Shown: positions 36,340-47,219, counted from the first letter of the stretch. The stretch: 64,000 nt of DNA from Panonychus citri (GCF_014898815.1 NW_026515526.1:124001-188000); one strand, 5' to 3'. The notes: generated from the letters alone by a model not told the origin. Numbers and translations are program-made.

Positions 36340-36921
36340 TCAAATTTTTATCAAACTTTTTGTTTTATCTATTCTATACAAATCTTCAATACACAATCTT
36401 GATGTTATTGCTGTTGTACTGTCGTTTTGCTGTAAACAAGTTACTGGTTGTAGTGTGATATTATCTTTACCAAAAGCTAGAAGTGCATCAGTGTAACATC
36501 TAGCAATATCTCGCGTTTTTTTTAATTTTGATAGGCAAATATTCAATTTACTTCTACTGAAAAATTCGCCAAGTAGTGAATCATCTTTAATACATTCCTC
36601 TGGAAATGGTTTGAATTTATTTTTCTGCAACAAACGACAATATTCGTAAGAAAATAATGATTTCGATGGTGTTGGTTTCTTAAGATAGTTACAATATCTG
36701 TTCATCAGATGACTACGTATTGAACATCGTTCAGTCATTGAGTTGCTTTCAAAGAAAGTGAAGATCATGTTTGTAACATCATGAGGAAACGGTTCTAGTT
36801 TAGATATCATTTCTGTGAACACGTAAAACTCATTATTTATAAAATCGAATATTTTCAGGTGCAAAGCAAGACATAGATCATAACCTGGGTCCGTCAGTGA
36901 CTTAAAATTGAGTATAGCCAA
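36340..36921 (-). CDS. Unrecognised 193-residue protein
   Basis: Starts MAILNFK inside the last 28 nt of the helicase 2 gene, on the same strand, so translation is probably coupled to it. It has about ten cysteines and no signal peptide or membrane span. No family recognised. Confidence 0.55.
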   Translation of the reverse strand: MAILNFKSLTDPGYDLCLALHLKIFDFINNEFYVFTEMISKLEPFPHDVTNMIFTFFESNSMTERCSIRSHLMNRYCNYLKKPTPSKSLFSYEYCRLLQKNKFKPFPEECIKDDSLLGEFFSRSKLNICLSKLKKTRDIARCYTDALLAFGKDNITLQPVTCLQQNDSTTAITSRLCIEDLYRIDKTKSLIKI

Positions 36922-38468
36922 TAATGCAAACCTGTTAACATTTTACAATACATTGATGTTATATACTGTGATCCTTGTACTCTAGACAGAGCAACGTACA
37001 ATGCTGTATAATTTAATCCATCAATTAATAAACTCATACTGCCAGATATTGTTATGCCTTGAGCTTTACATGTTGACAATATGAACAACGGATAAATAGG
37101 AAAACTGCGGACAGCCTCATATGAATGGAAGTAATTGTTGAAATGTGATTCAAACATTATATTATCGTTACCTTCATAGACCATTTTTACGATTTCAATT
37201 GTTGAATTATTAGGGTTGTGCCTCGCGTGCACATTATCAATCTGAACTGTGTATGGAAAATCAAAAATAAGCTTATTTGCACTTGTTAAGTTACTTATGT
37301 CATCATATTCAATAGATTTCAATTTCAAAGTTTTGTATAGGTATTTTGAAGGACCACTTTTCGGTGAATATGCGACTTTGTAAATTTGTCCAATAACAAG
37401 AGGGATGTAGGGAAGAAATTTATGTTGTTTCGGTTCATACTCTTTGGTTACGATTTTCTTTTTTTTCCCATCCTTACTGGTTACTTCTGCTTCATAAAAT
37501 GATACTGGAATACCATTATAGTAAGGCATGATAAATTTTGTTATTTCTCGATATCCTTTTGCCAATATAAAATCATCCGTGCTAGGTTGACTGTAAAATT
37601 TTCTATTGAATACAGCAATCAGGGTCGCCTTAACAAAATCATCAATAAGCCGAGTTCGATGTTTCTGTTCAAAATTAGCAAAAAAGTCGATTAAATTTGT
37701 CAGCTTCTGATCGTTTTGTATCCGCATGTTTTTATGTAGAGTGTGAACAATGGTGCTTTTCAATGAAGAGATTATACAGAATGATGATATTGTGTCGTAA
37801 AACTTTGAAATGGTTATTTCTTGATGTTGGTTTTTGTCACCACAAAATATCGTTTTTATATTATATGCTCGAGCAATAATCAAAAGTAGTGAGAGAAAAT
37901 TTCTACTTATTGTTGTGCACTCATCAATTATCAGGCAAGCATTCGGTAGCAAAAGAAGTTTATGAAAAATATCTGATTGTTGTATCTTTTGTAATAAAAC
38001 CAATAGTATGTAACCATATTCGTATTCATAAACGTCACTGTATTTGGACATTTTAGCAGCTAAAGATTTCAGCTCAAAGTATGTGATAGCACCGTACATT
38101 TGCATTTCAAACTTTGCGAATGTAAGAAGTCTTGCAGGTTCAATATAACGTGTATATGGCTCAAGCAAATCTTTTTTGTAAATTACAACGATAAACTTGT
38201 ATATTGTATGATTTTTATGCACAAAAGTTTGAAGAGTATAAGACTTGCCTGCCCCCGGTCCAGCCTGTATAAGAGTAATTCCTCTATTCGATATAAGGGA
38301 TTTGTACACCGCAAGTTGTTCCTCATTCAAATTTGAATAAGCATCTTCAAGAGCAGGGTCAGGCATAACTACAAAATTCAAAGTATCAATTGCAGACACT
38401 TGCATTGCACGGGCATTTTTTTTTGTTTCATAAATCAAATGATCATACAAATCATCGATGAATTCCAT
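36894..38468 (-). CDS. helicase 2: Helicase 2 (SF1, RecD/Pif1-like)
   Basis: The 524-residue protein has Walker A in LIQAGPGAGKSYTL (about residues 77-90), Walker B in CLIIDECTT, a motif III-like GDKNQHQE and a C-terminal block with STCKAQGITISG and YVALSRVQ, the motif V/VI region of RecD/Pif1 helicases. Nudiviruses carry this second helicase beside the P143 type. It probably acts in genome replication or recombination. It lies upstream of and overlaps the 193-residue gene. Confidence 0.9.
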   Translation of the reverse strand: MEFIDDLYDHLIYETKKNARAMQVSAIDTLNFVVMPDPALEDAYSNLNEEQLAVYKSLISNRGITLIQAGPGAGKSYTLQTFVHKNHTIYKFIVVIYKKDLLEPYTRYIEPARLLTFAKFEMQMYGAITYFELKSLAAKMSKYSDVYEYEYGYILLVLLQKIQQSDIFHKLLLLPNACLIIDECTTISRNFLSLLLIIARAYNIKTIFCGDKNQHQEITISKFYDTISSFCIISSLKSTIVHTLHKNMRIQNDQKLTNLIDFFANFEQKHRTRLIDDFVKATLIAVFNRKFYSQPSTDDFILAKGYREITKFIMPYYNGIPVSFYEAEVTSKDGKKKKIVTKEYEPKQHKFLPYIPLVIGQIYKVAYSPKSGPSKYLYKTLKLKSIEYDDISNLTSANKLIFDFPYTVQIDNVHARHNPNNSTIEIVKMVYEGNDNIMFESHFNNYFHSYEAVRSFPIYPLFILSTCKAQGITISGSMSLLIDGLNYTALYVALSRVQGSQYITSMYCKMLTGLHYWLYSILSH

Positions 38469-38613
38469 TGTTCACTAAAAAATAATAATTATTTTATAAA
38501 CAAAACACTTACAATAACAATAATTTATTTCACAATTGAACAAATGATACTTTGAATGTAGTTATATCTTCTATTTATACATTTTTGCTTACATATTATT
38601 ATACAAATTGTGC

Positions 38614-39507
38614 TCAATTTTTCCGTACAATATTTTTGTACAAATGTTTTGACAATTCACGATTTGATAACGATTCCAGAGTAGTTCGAAGTTTTGGTCG
38701 TTCGATATCGATTTTTCGAAGCTCTCTACACGGTTTTACCGTCAAAGGTTCTCTACAGTCAATAGTAGCGAGTACTCGCCTCAAAAACCTTTGATCATTC
38801 AGTATTTGATTATGGGGTTTACTTTCATTTATTATTTGGTAAATGATTGCAGAAATATTCTCAATGATATCAGAAAATTTGGTTGTTGATGGTTCAAAAT
38901 TAAAATCAACTAAATCGATGACTGTGTTAGGATAGATATTTTTATAGAATCTGTTCTGTAGATAGTCATAGAAAAGCCAAGTACTTCGTTCACCGTCACT
39001 CCCCGAGTCTCTTTTTCTACGCAAATCTCTGACACAGGCTACATCGGAATTAATCAAAGCAATACAGTTCATTTTTTCTGTATGCGACTTCATGTAGGTA
39101 CGATGTGATGCACATATATTATCAAAAAGTTCGAAATATTCGCATTGAACAGCTTCGTCACATTCAACATTCCCATACAAATGACGATATTGATACATCA
39201 TCTTCCAAAGAAGATTCCAATCTAGGGGATTGAATGGAGATCGATCCATGATGAAGTCACTTCCAGACAACATATCGAGTATTTTTAAACCTCTTGATAT
39301 ATATCCCAAACTACTTGGGAAGAAATGGTTAACTTCGGTATATCGATGGTAACGTTGAATTTTCACATTTGGTATTCCATATTTTTTTTCCATAAGTTCA
39401 ATTACAGATGACTTGAAGGTACATGATGTACCATCAAGAACAATACCCTTTGAAGATGAACTCAAATTTTCACATATGTTCTTTGCATAAGAATAGACTA
39501 TTTCCAT
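38614..39507 (-). CDS. Thymidine-kinase-like protein with altered P-loop
   Basis: The 297-residue protein has the deoxynucleoside kinase layout: a P-loop-like GTSCTFKSS (about residues 26-34), a DRS motif after a hydrophobic strand (DFIMDRSPF), and a late arginine-rich lid-like segment (RDLRRKRDSG). The second glycine before the P-loop Lys is replaced by Phe, so nucleotide binding may be weakened. It is one of three TK-like genes in the window. Its start is one base from the start of the divergent p74. Confidence 0.7.
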   Translation of the reverse strand: MEIVYSYAKNICENLSSSSKGIVLDGTSCTFKSSVIELMEKKYGIPNVKIQRYHRYTEVNHFFPSSLGYISRGLKILDMLSGSDFIMDRSPFNPLDWNLLWKMMYQYRHLYGNVECDEAVQCEYFELFDNICASHRTYMKSHTEKMNCIALINSDVACVRDLRRKRDSGSDGERSTWLFYDYLQNRFYKNIYPNTVIDLVDFNFEPSTTKFSDIIENISAIIYQIINESKPHNQILNDQRFLRRVLATIDCREPLTVKPCRELRKIDIERPKLRTTLESLSNRELSKHLYKNIVRKN

Positions 39508-39508
39508 A

Positions 39509-41419
39509 ATGGTATCAAATCTGGCTGTGTATACAGAGCAAGATCAAAAAGCCGCGTACAAATTTGCACAATACAACTTTACTGTTAACGTTTTAACTTA
39601 TATACATCAGCATTACCCTAACATTGTTCAAGATTTGGATATTAGGGAAGAGAAAGAAAATTTACCATTTTATGTTCCACCTTCACTCAAAGGGCAATGC
39701 TCAACTTTGAATGTAAAATTGACGCAAAAATCTTGTTCGCTGTTATCATGTACTTCAAAAAAACCAAATTCAGAATGTTTACCTAACGAGAGTGTATCCA
39801 TTTATCGGTTGGGTGATACTGATCAATACGATTTTCAGTGCCAGCCTTCATGTTTTATTGCTTCAACGAATTCAGATCAAAGCCTCAGTAACGTGACAAG
39901 CAAACGCCTTCCCAGGCTCAATTGGGCTGGTGGTAAATGTGTGATTGTCCCTGAAAGTATAACACAATTAGAGAAACCGTTTTGGTCATCAAAGGAATAC
40001 ATTCCCAGAGTAACAGATCTACCAATAGGATTCAATCGCGTAACTCAAACAGATAATGGCTGTGGTTATACTTTCAAACTAAGCGCTGGTTACTGTAAAG
40101 TCTTTGATCAAGTTTATAACAATGAATCAGGTGAATGTGAGAATACAGTTGGCCAAGAAGTTGCAGAGTTTACATTCGGACTAAATATCTATAGAAACGT
40201 TATTCTTAATACTTACAATAAACTTGATCATGGCTCGATGCTACCGTTGCTTGACTTACCCAAGATGAACGTTGAAATTCCAGATTACCTAAAATCCTCG
40301 TCAAAATGGTTTGCTTATAGAAACAAAGCATTCAAAGGTTTACCACAAATTAAAAGCTATACAATCAACCAGGAAGCAAGAATTGAAGCACATACCAAGT
40401 CAGCGACTAGTGATTCAAAGGTTCGAGGAGAATCCATCAATTCTGGACATAAATTTTTAGTCTCTAAAGATTTAACAGATTCATTGAGTCAAATATTAAA
40501 AGCACTTCCAACTCTTGCAGGAGCTATTGCTTTAGATGTTATGGTTTCAAAAATTATCAACCAAACATTACCAATGATTGGGAGAACAATACAAGCAAAT
40601 TTATCAACATTGACAAAACTATCAGGGTTACTTTTGGAAAAAAGAACAATAAAAACTTCAATAGAGTTCAGCGTAAAGCTATCTATAGCGAAACAGGTAA
40701 CAGAAAGACTTATAGGAAAAATTTTCGAAAAAACAGCTTCAACTTTGGCAGGCTTGGTTGATGGTATTGGAGCATTCAGTTTGATAGATTTTGCTGTGGG
40801 TTTCATTGTTAACACTGGTTATGATAACCATAAAAGTGAAGAAAATCTTAACAATTTTGTTAATGAGTGTGAAAGATCGCTAATGCAAGCTTTGCAGCTT
40901 GACAGTTTAGAGTTTACTTTTGAAATGTTAATTGCATGCTTGATACCAGAAAATATACTCGCCGTTTACCAGGCAAGTACGATTCTTGATTTTGCTCTTT
41001 ATCTAGAATCACTTGACGTAAACTCTGAGGGAATGAGAATTGAACGATCTACCGAAGAAAGTTTAATTTTCAGCGAAAATGATACTCAGTCCGATAATCT
41101 GACCGATTCTTTGATAAATGAAAATGTAAACAAATTAATAGTATCAGCAAATCAAGATATTCACCTCCAATATAATAAAGCAATGAGTTCTAGTATGAAA
41201 ACAAGTAATATAGTATCTTTTTCAGTTTTTTCAGGACTTCTTGGAATTGCGTTGATATCTCTCTCAACTCAATCAAATTTCCTTATTCAATTGACCTATT
41301 TAATAGTTGTTTTGACTACAATTTTACTAATTGTGTTTCTACAATGTCAGAATCTTGTATACCGGTTACCAGTAACGACTCAATCTGTGCTACCTGTAAA
41401 AAGACACAGAAAATCATAA
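39509..41419 (+). CDS. p74: P74 / PIF-0 oral infectivity factor
   Basis: A 636-residue protein, close to the usual 640-650. Conserved P74 features are the N-terminal region with the LPFYVPP and LNWAGGKC blocks, paired cysteines, the SLIDFAVGF-type hydrophobic middle segment (about residues 415-440) and a C-terminal double membrane span (about residues 570-610). It anchors in the virion envelope and takes part in binding and entry to gut cells with the other PIFs. The next gene overlaps its end by 76 nt in another frame. Confidence 0.95.
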   Translation: MVSNLAVYTEQDQKAAYKFAQYNFTVNVLTYIHQHYPNIVQDLDIREEKENLPFYVPPSLKGQCSTLNVKLTQKSCSLLSCTSKKPNSECLPNESVSIYRLGDTDQYDFQCQPSCFIASTNSDQSLSNVTSKRLPRLNWAGGKCVIVPESITQLEKPFWSSKEYIPRVTDLPIGFNRVTQTDNGCGYTFKLSAGYCKVFDQVYNNESGECENTVGQEVAEFTFGLNIYRNVILNTYNKLDHGSMLPLLDLPKMNVEIPDYLKSSSKWFAYRNKAFKGLPQIKSYTINQEARIEAHTKSATSDSKVRGESINSGHKFLVSKDLTDSLSQILKALPTLAGAIALDVMVSKIINQTLPMIGRTIQANLSTLTKLSGLLLEKRTIKTSIEFSVKLSIAKQVTERLIGKIFEKTASTLAGLVDGIGAFSLIDFAVGFIVNTGYDNHKSEENLNNFVNECERSLMQALQLDSLEFTFEMLIACLIPENILAVYQASTILDFALYLESLDVNSEGMRIERSTEESLIFSENDTQSDNLTDSLINENVNKLIVSANQDIHLQYNKAMSSSMKTSNIVSFSVFSGLLGIALISLSTQSNFLIQLTYLIVVLTTILLIVFLQCQNLVYRLPVTTQSVLPVKRHRKS

Positions 41420-43302
41420 AGCAAACTATTCAGAATAATTCAGTTTCTTTGGACTTTACACTAATTGACATTGATAGATTACGTTTATCTGTTAACAACG
41501 CTTACTCTGCTTTTGTTGATTTTGAAAATAAGTTAAAAAAAGCTATTGAGGCGAGAAAACAACGGATTCTAATCAAGGCATACTCTGAAAACTCACATTC
41601 TGAAAACTATAATGTCAAACCTAACGTTAATCTTTTCTACATGAAGAAAATTTCTGGGATGCAGGCATCGCTCAAAGTTTTCAATAAAAATTTCAGTCTT
41701 TGGAAAACTGATTTTTTGATGCTTTACAAAAAACTGCAAGATGAAATAAATACATATGATGTGCTTTCAACAGATGTCGATAATATTGAGATGGAATTGG
41801 ACAGTCATCAAGACCCAATGTTGTACAATGTAATCCAACAAGCAACCGATAAATTAAAGTATACAAATCGTTTACATAGATATGTCAGGCGATTGAGAGC
41901 ATCTTTTACTCACATTAAGAGACTAGTAACAGATTTTAACAATATTTTGTCTGAAATAAGCACCGGAACGATTTATCGAGAAAGAAATGACAAAAATATA
42001 ATAATTGACTTCAAACAGATTCTTGTAAATTTGAATAGCTTAGCAGATATAAAAGACAATGATCCACTAGAACAATTGCAGACTGCGTTTTCTCAAGCTT
42101 TTAATAGAACACCTGTAAATATCAAGTTAACAAACTCGGAAAAATTGGTCAGAGTTAAACAACCAAATCTTTTGATTGAAGAATTACAACACAATGAACA
42201 AGAAATATCTACGAAATCAGGTACTTCATCAAAAAGTAATACTAATTTGACCGATTTTCCGAAAACTGGCATGAAAAGAAAAAATTTTGAACAGTTGAAT
42301 ATTGACATTGAAAAAAGACCAGTATTCAGGTTTTCTGAAGAAAATCGTGGAAACTTGTCAGAGATACAAAAACAGAAACAATTTCAGCCGTTTGCACAAA
42401 CTGATTCAGCAATTAGTTTTAACAATCAATCAAATAATGATTCCCCACAAGTCGATCAAGTTAATAATGTACATGTTGTATCAAACATAACTCAACATGA
42501 TGCACCTGAACATGGCTTGACTACGATCATTGAAAATGTTACGATAGATGAACATTTTGGTAATGCTGATAATGGCAGTGAAAATATGTATGTTGACAAA
42601 CAGCCAAAGCCAAGAGTCGCTAGAGAATCTGAAAGTGGAAAAACTGTTTCCGAACAAGTTGAGAAATCACAGCAGAGAACAGCTATCGATCTGGATGCTT
42701 CTGAAAACTTCTCGATGTTACTTGATGATACTTTAATCCAGACCAATGGACTAGATTCAATCAATTCAATCATAAATGATTTCGATTTAAACGATGAAAG
42801 TGACTTTCAAATTGAGGCGGACGTATTGAGACCTATTTACGTGAGAAAGAAAACTTCATCGCTGGAAGAACACGAAATTGAAAGGTTTACCAAGAGCCTT
42901 GAGCTACCAAAGTTTATCAAAGAAATACCTACAGAGTACTTTGATAATAGATTGATTCTTGTGAAAATGCCTGTCTTAAAAAAATTTGTAACTAGCTGTA
43001 TTGAAAAAATACCAAATGAACATCGAGCTGATTGGGAAGCACGGTACAAGAAAAGATACAATAGGTGCGTTATTTTTGATGAGTATTATGAGAACATACA
43101 GGTTTTGTTTCTTGATAACGGCATCGAAACTATCAATGGACTCAGATCCACAATAAAATTTTATACTGAAAAAATTCCGATGTATATTGCGAGAACTTCC
43201 CTTGATGAAAACAGAATAGAGAAGTTAAAGCAAAGATTGACTGATTTTGAAGAGAACCAGAGCTCATCTACAAGTATAAACAATGAAACTATTGATCGTT
43301 GA
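41344..43302 (+). CDS. Large unrecognised coiled-coil protein
   Basis: A 652-residue protein starting MSESCIP. A CATC pair occurs near the start. A helical region (about residues 30-215) probably forms coiled coil, then a disordered Asn/Gln/Ser/Glu-rich region to about residue 480, and a helical C-terminal domain. It overlaps p74 by 76 nt and the next small gene by 20 nt on the same strand, so it belongs to one transcription block. A structural or tegument-like role is a guess. Confidence 0.65.
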   Translation: MSESCIPVTSNDSICATCKKTQKIIKQTIQNNSVSLDFTLIDIDRLRLSVNNAYSAFVDFENKLKKAIEARKQRILIKAYSENSHSENYNVKPNVNLFYMKKISGMQASLKVFNKNFSLWKTDFLMLYKKLQDEINTYDVLSTDVDNIEMELDSHQDPMLYNVIQQATDKLKYTNRLHRYVRRLRASFTHIKRLVTDFNNILSEISTGTIYRERNDKNIIIDFKQILVNLNSLADIKDNDPLEQLQTAFSQAFNRTPVNIKLTNSEKLVRVKQPNLLIEELQHNEQEISTKSGTSSKSNTNLTDFPKTGMKRKNFEQLNIDIEKRPVFRFSEENRGNLSEIQKQKQFQPFAQTDSAISFNNQSNNDSPQVDQVNNVHVVSNITQHDAPEHGLTTIIENVTIDEHFGNADNGSENMYVDKQPKPRVARESESGKTVSEQVEKSQQRTAIDLDASENFSMLLDDTLIQTNGLDSINSIINDFDLNDESDFQIEADVLRPIYVRKKTSSLEEHEIERFTKSLELPKFIKEIPTEYFDNRLILVKMPVLKKFVTSCIEKIPNEHRADWEARYKKRYNRCVIFDEYYENIQVLFLDNGIETINGLRSTIKFYTEKIPMYIARTSLDENRIEKLKQRLTDFEENQSSSTSINNETIDR

Positions 43303-43645
43303 TTCTGTTCAGTCATCATCAAATAGCATAAAAATCAAGCTAGATGAATCTTTACAAAGTTTGCAAAAAATTGATGCTCAAGTGGGATGTGTTACATTGC
43401 TACCAAATTCATGTATAATTGTTGACAGAGAACAAAACTCTGATGCATGTAGTTTAGCTATTGACAATATTGTTGAAATGATTGTTTATCTTACGAAGTT
43501 ACCCTTGTATTCAGAGTCAATAAGAGAGTGTGGAGTACAGGTAATATTTTACAATCAGATGACAAGAGATTTATACACTGAAGTAAAATTTCATAATTTA
43601 TTGTTAGAAAAAATTCCAAATGTTACATTGTTCTGTCAGAATTGA
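43283..43645 (+). CDS. Small unrecognised protein
   Basis: A 120-residue protein starting MKLLIVD, overlapping the large upstream gene by 20 nt in another frame. It has a compact alpha/beta composition with five cysteines and no membrane span. It converges with an 82-residue gene with 3 nt between stops. No family recognised. Confidence 0.55.
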   Translation: MKLLIVDSVQSSSNSIKIKLDESLQSLQKIDAQVGCVTLLPNSCIIVDREQNSDACSLAIDNIVEMIVYLTKLPLYSESIRECGVQVIFYNQMTRDLYTEVKFHNLLLEKIPNVTLFCQN

Positions 43646-43648
43646 CAT

Positions 43649-43897
43649 TTATTGGCACTCACATTTTAACATGAAGCAGGTTTCACACAAATCAGGAATC
43701 TCATCTATATAGAGTGTTCTCAAAGATGTACAAATACGAAACGTTTTCGAAGGTTTAGTGAATATTTTATCATTTTTAAATTTTTTTTCACTAGGCTTTT
43801 CCATTTCAGATTCCGATATAAACCGATCAGTTGGCAAAAAATAACCATTATTATCGTTATTGTCAGTGATCACGTTTGCATCGTTAACGTTCTCCAT
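43649..43897 (-). CDS. Small unrecognised protein with C-terminal cysteine cluster
   Basis: An 82-residue protein starting MENVNDA. An Asn/Asp-rich N-terminus is followed by a Lys-rich middle and a CETCFMLKCEC motif at the end, a possible zinc knuckle. Its start lies 23 nt from the start of the divergent 722-residue gene. No family recognised. Confidence 0.5.
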   Translation of the reverse strand: MENVNDANVITDNNDNNGYFLPTDRFISESEMEKPSEKKFKNDKIFTKPSKTFRICTSLRTLYIDEIPDLCETCFMLKCECQ

Positions 43898-43920
43898 TTA
43901 AAAGTAAAATATACGCAAAA

Positions 43921-46089
43921 ATGAACAAAAGGTTCAACAACAAACGTAAATCTGAAAACCAATGTAATTCAGTGAATGCTGCAACAAAAAAACAGTATAT
44001 TGATTATAATGGTTTTCTTTCTAAACAAACCGGTTACCTCTCCTTGGAAATGTTTGTTCAAATTTATGTTTTTCTTCTGAAACAAACCAAGTATACCAAG
44101 CGACCATTCAAAATTGATTGTGGTAAAATTGATAATTTTGACGATCTACTCTCAACCGATGTTGATTGTGTAAACAGAGTTTGCACTGATGAATGGAAGA
44201 AAACTCTTCAACATCAAATTGCTCCACCAAGTAAAACATCAACAAGCAACGAAGGCTGGCTCGATTGGAATAATTATGATGAGGATCTGAACAATAACAT
44301 GGAAATTGCAATGAATGTTTTTCGTAAGCTGATTTTTGCAATTCAAGCGTACAATTCTTGTCCAACCGCTAAACTTAAAGTGGAACTATTGTTTCCCTTA
44401 GAAGCTCTTAAATTCTTTCTCTCCAACCATCAGATGATGATTGATAGCTGTGACTTCAATTACCACTCAAACCACCAAACATCTGGAACTGGCAGTCAAA
44501 GTAGAACTAACAAATCCAACAGTAAAAGTAATGAAAAAAAGAGCAAAGTGCAGCCAATAACCAGCGGTTCAATCTTATTGAAATATTATCAGACTCCTAT
44601 TAAGTTTTCTTCATTGCTTGCTAAATCTACGCAAGCAGACATAGAAGCAGTTAAATTGTTAGTTGAAAATAAAATTTACTTTGCCAATGACCTGCCGCTG
44701 GAATCATCTGAAAAAATATCGAACTACCTTCCAGAATATGTTCATTTCAGCAATCATCCTAAGTTTGCACCAGAAAAGCATGTTTGTGTGGAAGCTGATG
44801 ATAACCTACAACGAACATGGGTTGTAATGACAAGAAATCATGTTGTGACTTACAATGAGGAAACAAAGTCATGTTCTATTCCAACAAATGACCACCAAAC
44901 AAACGTAGTAGACAAGTTGAGCCTACGGTTGAGTGAAGAAAATTACGAAAAGTTATTTCGTAAATATAAATTCGTTATTTTTGATATGCTGCTGACTGGG
45001 GAAAGAGAGAATTGTTTAGGAATATTTGATTTCTATGCAATCACAACCAACTGCAATAACACATTAACCAACAAAAAACCAGCTTTGACAGCAACTAACA
45101 CTGGTGATACTGATACTATGCAAAACCTGATAAAGAAACGTTCTCATGTTGAAAAAATGGAATTTGTGAAAAGACTTTTTCCTGAAAATTGTATGTACTA
45201 TTCCCTCAACTCTAACACCAAAATATTTGTGAACGAACTAGTAGATAAAAATCCTAATGAGCACGTTAAGACAAAATACATTTATAAAGAGAAAAATTAC
45301 ATTTGTCATAAAACACATGTATACGATGAAAGTCCTCTCATAGGTGCAATTGTAGGAATAAGTAATTTATCTTTGTTGGTTGCATTCCGTAAACCTCACA
45401 TACATGCGACGGATAAAGCTGAGAAAAAAGTAATCGAAAGTGAAGATATCAATGATATCGACGAATTGGTTGTGAAAGCTAAAGTGAACATACCAAACGC
45501 TGAAATTTTCTACCAAACTACTACATGTTTCATGAAAAACAGTTTACTCCAAAAAGAGAACAACAACGTTTCAAACTATGATGTTAGTGATTATGATGAT
45601 GATGACGATGGATTTAAAGAAACAAAAAAACCAACAATAGCCTGCGATGCTAAAGACGAAGCAAACGATACGATATTGGTACATGGTAAAATTTATAAAC
45701 TAGCGAGAAATCAAATTCATGGGAAAATTGCTAAAACAGTTTTTTTCAAAGCTGGATTTTTAGTAACTTTATCATTGGACGATAATCATTTTCAAATTAA
45801 AGGACCGATCAATGATATCAAGCAACCAAAAATATCATTGAGTAATGATAAACGTTTCAACAAGACCTCAAAGTCTGATTTATCAGCTTACACTAGTGGC
45901 ACTGGTTCCAATAAAAATAAGGATAAAAAACAACCTCTGGAAATCATTTCGAATATGTTCGCTGAAAGCAACGAAAAACAATTACAAGAACTTTTACTAC
46001 ACGTGCTTGATCTGGCAAAAAAAAACTCTGCTTTCCCAACTTGTAAAAATGCGATCAACGAAAAAGTGAACGAAGATATTCTAATGTGA
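43921..46089 (+). CDS. Large unrecognised protein
   Basis: A 722-residue protein with a basic N-terminus (NKRFNNKRK), a Ser/Asn/Lys-rich linker (about residues 180-215), an alpha/beta middle region and a second disordered acidic segment (about residues 555-575). I looked for the LEF-4 guanylyltransferase KxDG motif because the size and middle region suggested it, but found only a weak VEADDNLQRTW segment without the catalytic Lys, so I do not assign it. The KKK-rich ends suggest nuclear localisation. Confidence 0.6.
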   Translation: MNKRFNNKRKSENQCNSVNAATKKQYIDYNGFLSKQTGYLSLEMFVQIYVFLLKQTKYTKRPFKIDCGKIDNFDDLLSTDVDCVNRVCTDEWKKTLQHQIAPPSKTSTSNEGWLDWNNYDEDLNNNMEIAMNVFRKLIFAIQAYNSCPTAKLKVELLFPLEALKFFLSNHQMMIDSCDFNYHSNHQTSGTGSQSRTNKSNSKSNEKKSKVQPITSGSILLKYYQTPIKFSSLLAKSTQADIEAVKLLVENKIYFANDLPLESSEKISNYLPEYVHFSNHPKFAPEKHVCVEADDNLQRTWVVMTRNHVVTYNEETKSCSIPTNDHQTNVVDKLSLRLSEENYEKLFRKYKFVIFDMLLTGERENCLGIFDFYAITTNCNNTLTNKKPALTATNTGDTDTMQNLIKKRSHVEKMEFVKRLFPENCMYYSLNSNTKIFVNELVDKNPNEHVKTKYIYKEKNYICHKTHVYDESPLIGAIVGISNLSLLVAFRKPHIHATDKAEKKVIESEDINDIDELVVKAKVNIPNAEIFYQTTTCFMKNSLLQKENNNVSNYDVSDYDDDDDGFKETKKPTIACDAKDEANDTILVHGKIYKLARNQIHGKIAKTVFFKAGFLVTLSLDDNHFQIKGPINDIKQPKISLSNDKRFNKTSKSDLSAYTSGTGSNKNKDKKQPLEIISNMFAESNEKQLQELLLHVLDLAKKNSAFPTCKNAINEKVNEDILM

Positions 46090-46095
46090 AACAAG

Positions 46096-47211
46096 TCAAT
46101 AGTCACAATCAGTCAATAATGGAATAGTAGAGTTTGATGGTAACAGTTTTTGTACACCAATAGTTACAAAATTGAATAGCCAAGAATAGATAATGCTCTC
46201 ATCTAACTTGTAATAGCTACAACCCTCTATCATTACAATGTTTTCTTTCAATAAACTAAAATATTCTTGAATGTTTATGCTTCTAAATGCTTCTGTGACT
46301 TGTTTATCGGTACAATTTTTATACAATAAATCAACAACCAGAGATGCTCGTTTGTCTGCACTTTCTATTCCTAAAAGCTTTATGTAAGGAGACTGGTGTT
46401 TATAATTCGCAAATATTAGATTCAAAATTTTGCTTGTCTCTTTGTCTCGCTGCCAAACGTCAATAAGTCTAGAACGTACAACAAAATCAAAAGCCAATGC
46501 CATGTATGAAAGTTTCAAGTTGTTCGAACAATAACCTTCTATCGGAAAAGATCGAACTAGTAAAATGTTTAACAAAAGAAGTAAGTTAATCCAGCGTAAA
46601 GTTGTATCATATATTCTGTTGGATTTATTGCAAAGGGTGTCAGTCATGCGAGCAAGAACGTATTGCGCTCGATTGTAATCTGTATCGTTGCAGTTTCGTT
46701 TTGTTGTAGTGATTTCATCTGGAGATCTGAGTAATGAGTAAAATTGCCCAGTGTGATAAAAGTTTATGAGAAGATTTGTATTTGGATGAGTTTCATAGAC
46801 ACGAACAGGATCAAACGTTATCGTTTCGATTGTTTTAGTGAATTTTTCATCGAACATGAGTGCTTTCATGTATTCATTGATTGTTTTGAAAATTCCACTT
46901 TTTCTCCAGATGTTTAATGTATCATTATCATCAATGTATTTTACTATCAAATCTAAGTTTTTCTCTGCAAATGAGAACAAAAAGTCTTGTGGACAGTGTT
47001 CATTTTCTAGCATTAAACCAACCATTTCAGTCAGTGTATCAAAGTGTACAGCACGAACATTGTCAACTGTTCTATCATTATTAGGGCCAGGATTGGTTGA
47101 GATATGGAAAAATGGCATTGAAATTAAAACATGATCTTCAGGTATACAATTGATGGAAACAAAATTTGTCTCTACATTTGATGAAAAGTCAGAAAAAATC
47201 ATTCTTTTCAA
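46096..47211 (-). CDS. Unrecognised 371-residue protein
   Basis: Starts MKRMIFS and converges with the 722-residue gene with only 6 nt between stops. It is mostly helical with a hydrophobic helix in the middle (WINLLLLLNILLV, about residue 210) and no signal peptide. The size is near that of P47, a polymerase subunit not found elsewhere in the window, but I cannot point to a P47 motif. Confidence 0.6.
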   Translation of the reverse strand: MKRMIFSDFSSNVETNFVSINCIPEDHVLISMPFFHISTNPGPNNDRTVDNVRAVHFDTLTEMVGLMLENEHCPQDFLFSFAEKNLDLIVKYIDDNDTLNIWRKSGIFKTINEYMKALMFDEKFTKTIETITFDPVRVYETHPNTNLLINFYHTGQFYSLLRSPDEITTTKRNCNDTDYNRAQYVLARMTDTLCNKSNRIYDTTLRWINLLLLLNILLVRSFPIEGYCSNNLKLSYMALAFDFVVRSRLIDVWQRDKETSKILNLIFANYKHQSPYIKLLGIESADKRASLVVDLLYKNCTDKQVTEAFRSINIQEYFSLLKENIVMIEGCSYYKLDESIIYSWLFNFVTIGVQKLLPSNSTIPLLTDCDY

Positions 47212-47219
47212 TTATTTTT

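Noticed and set aside
43921..46089. LEF-4 mRNA capping enzyme candidate
   Set aside because: Only a weak VEADDNLQRTW segment was seen and the catalytic KxDG lysine is absent.
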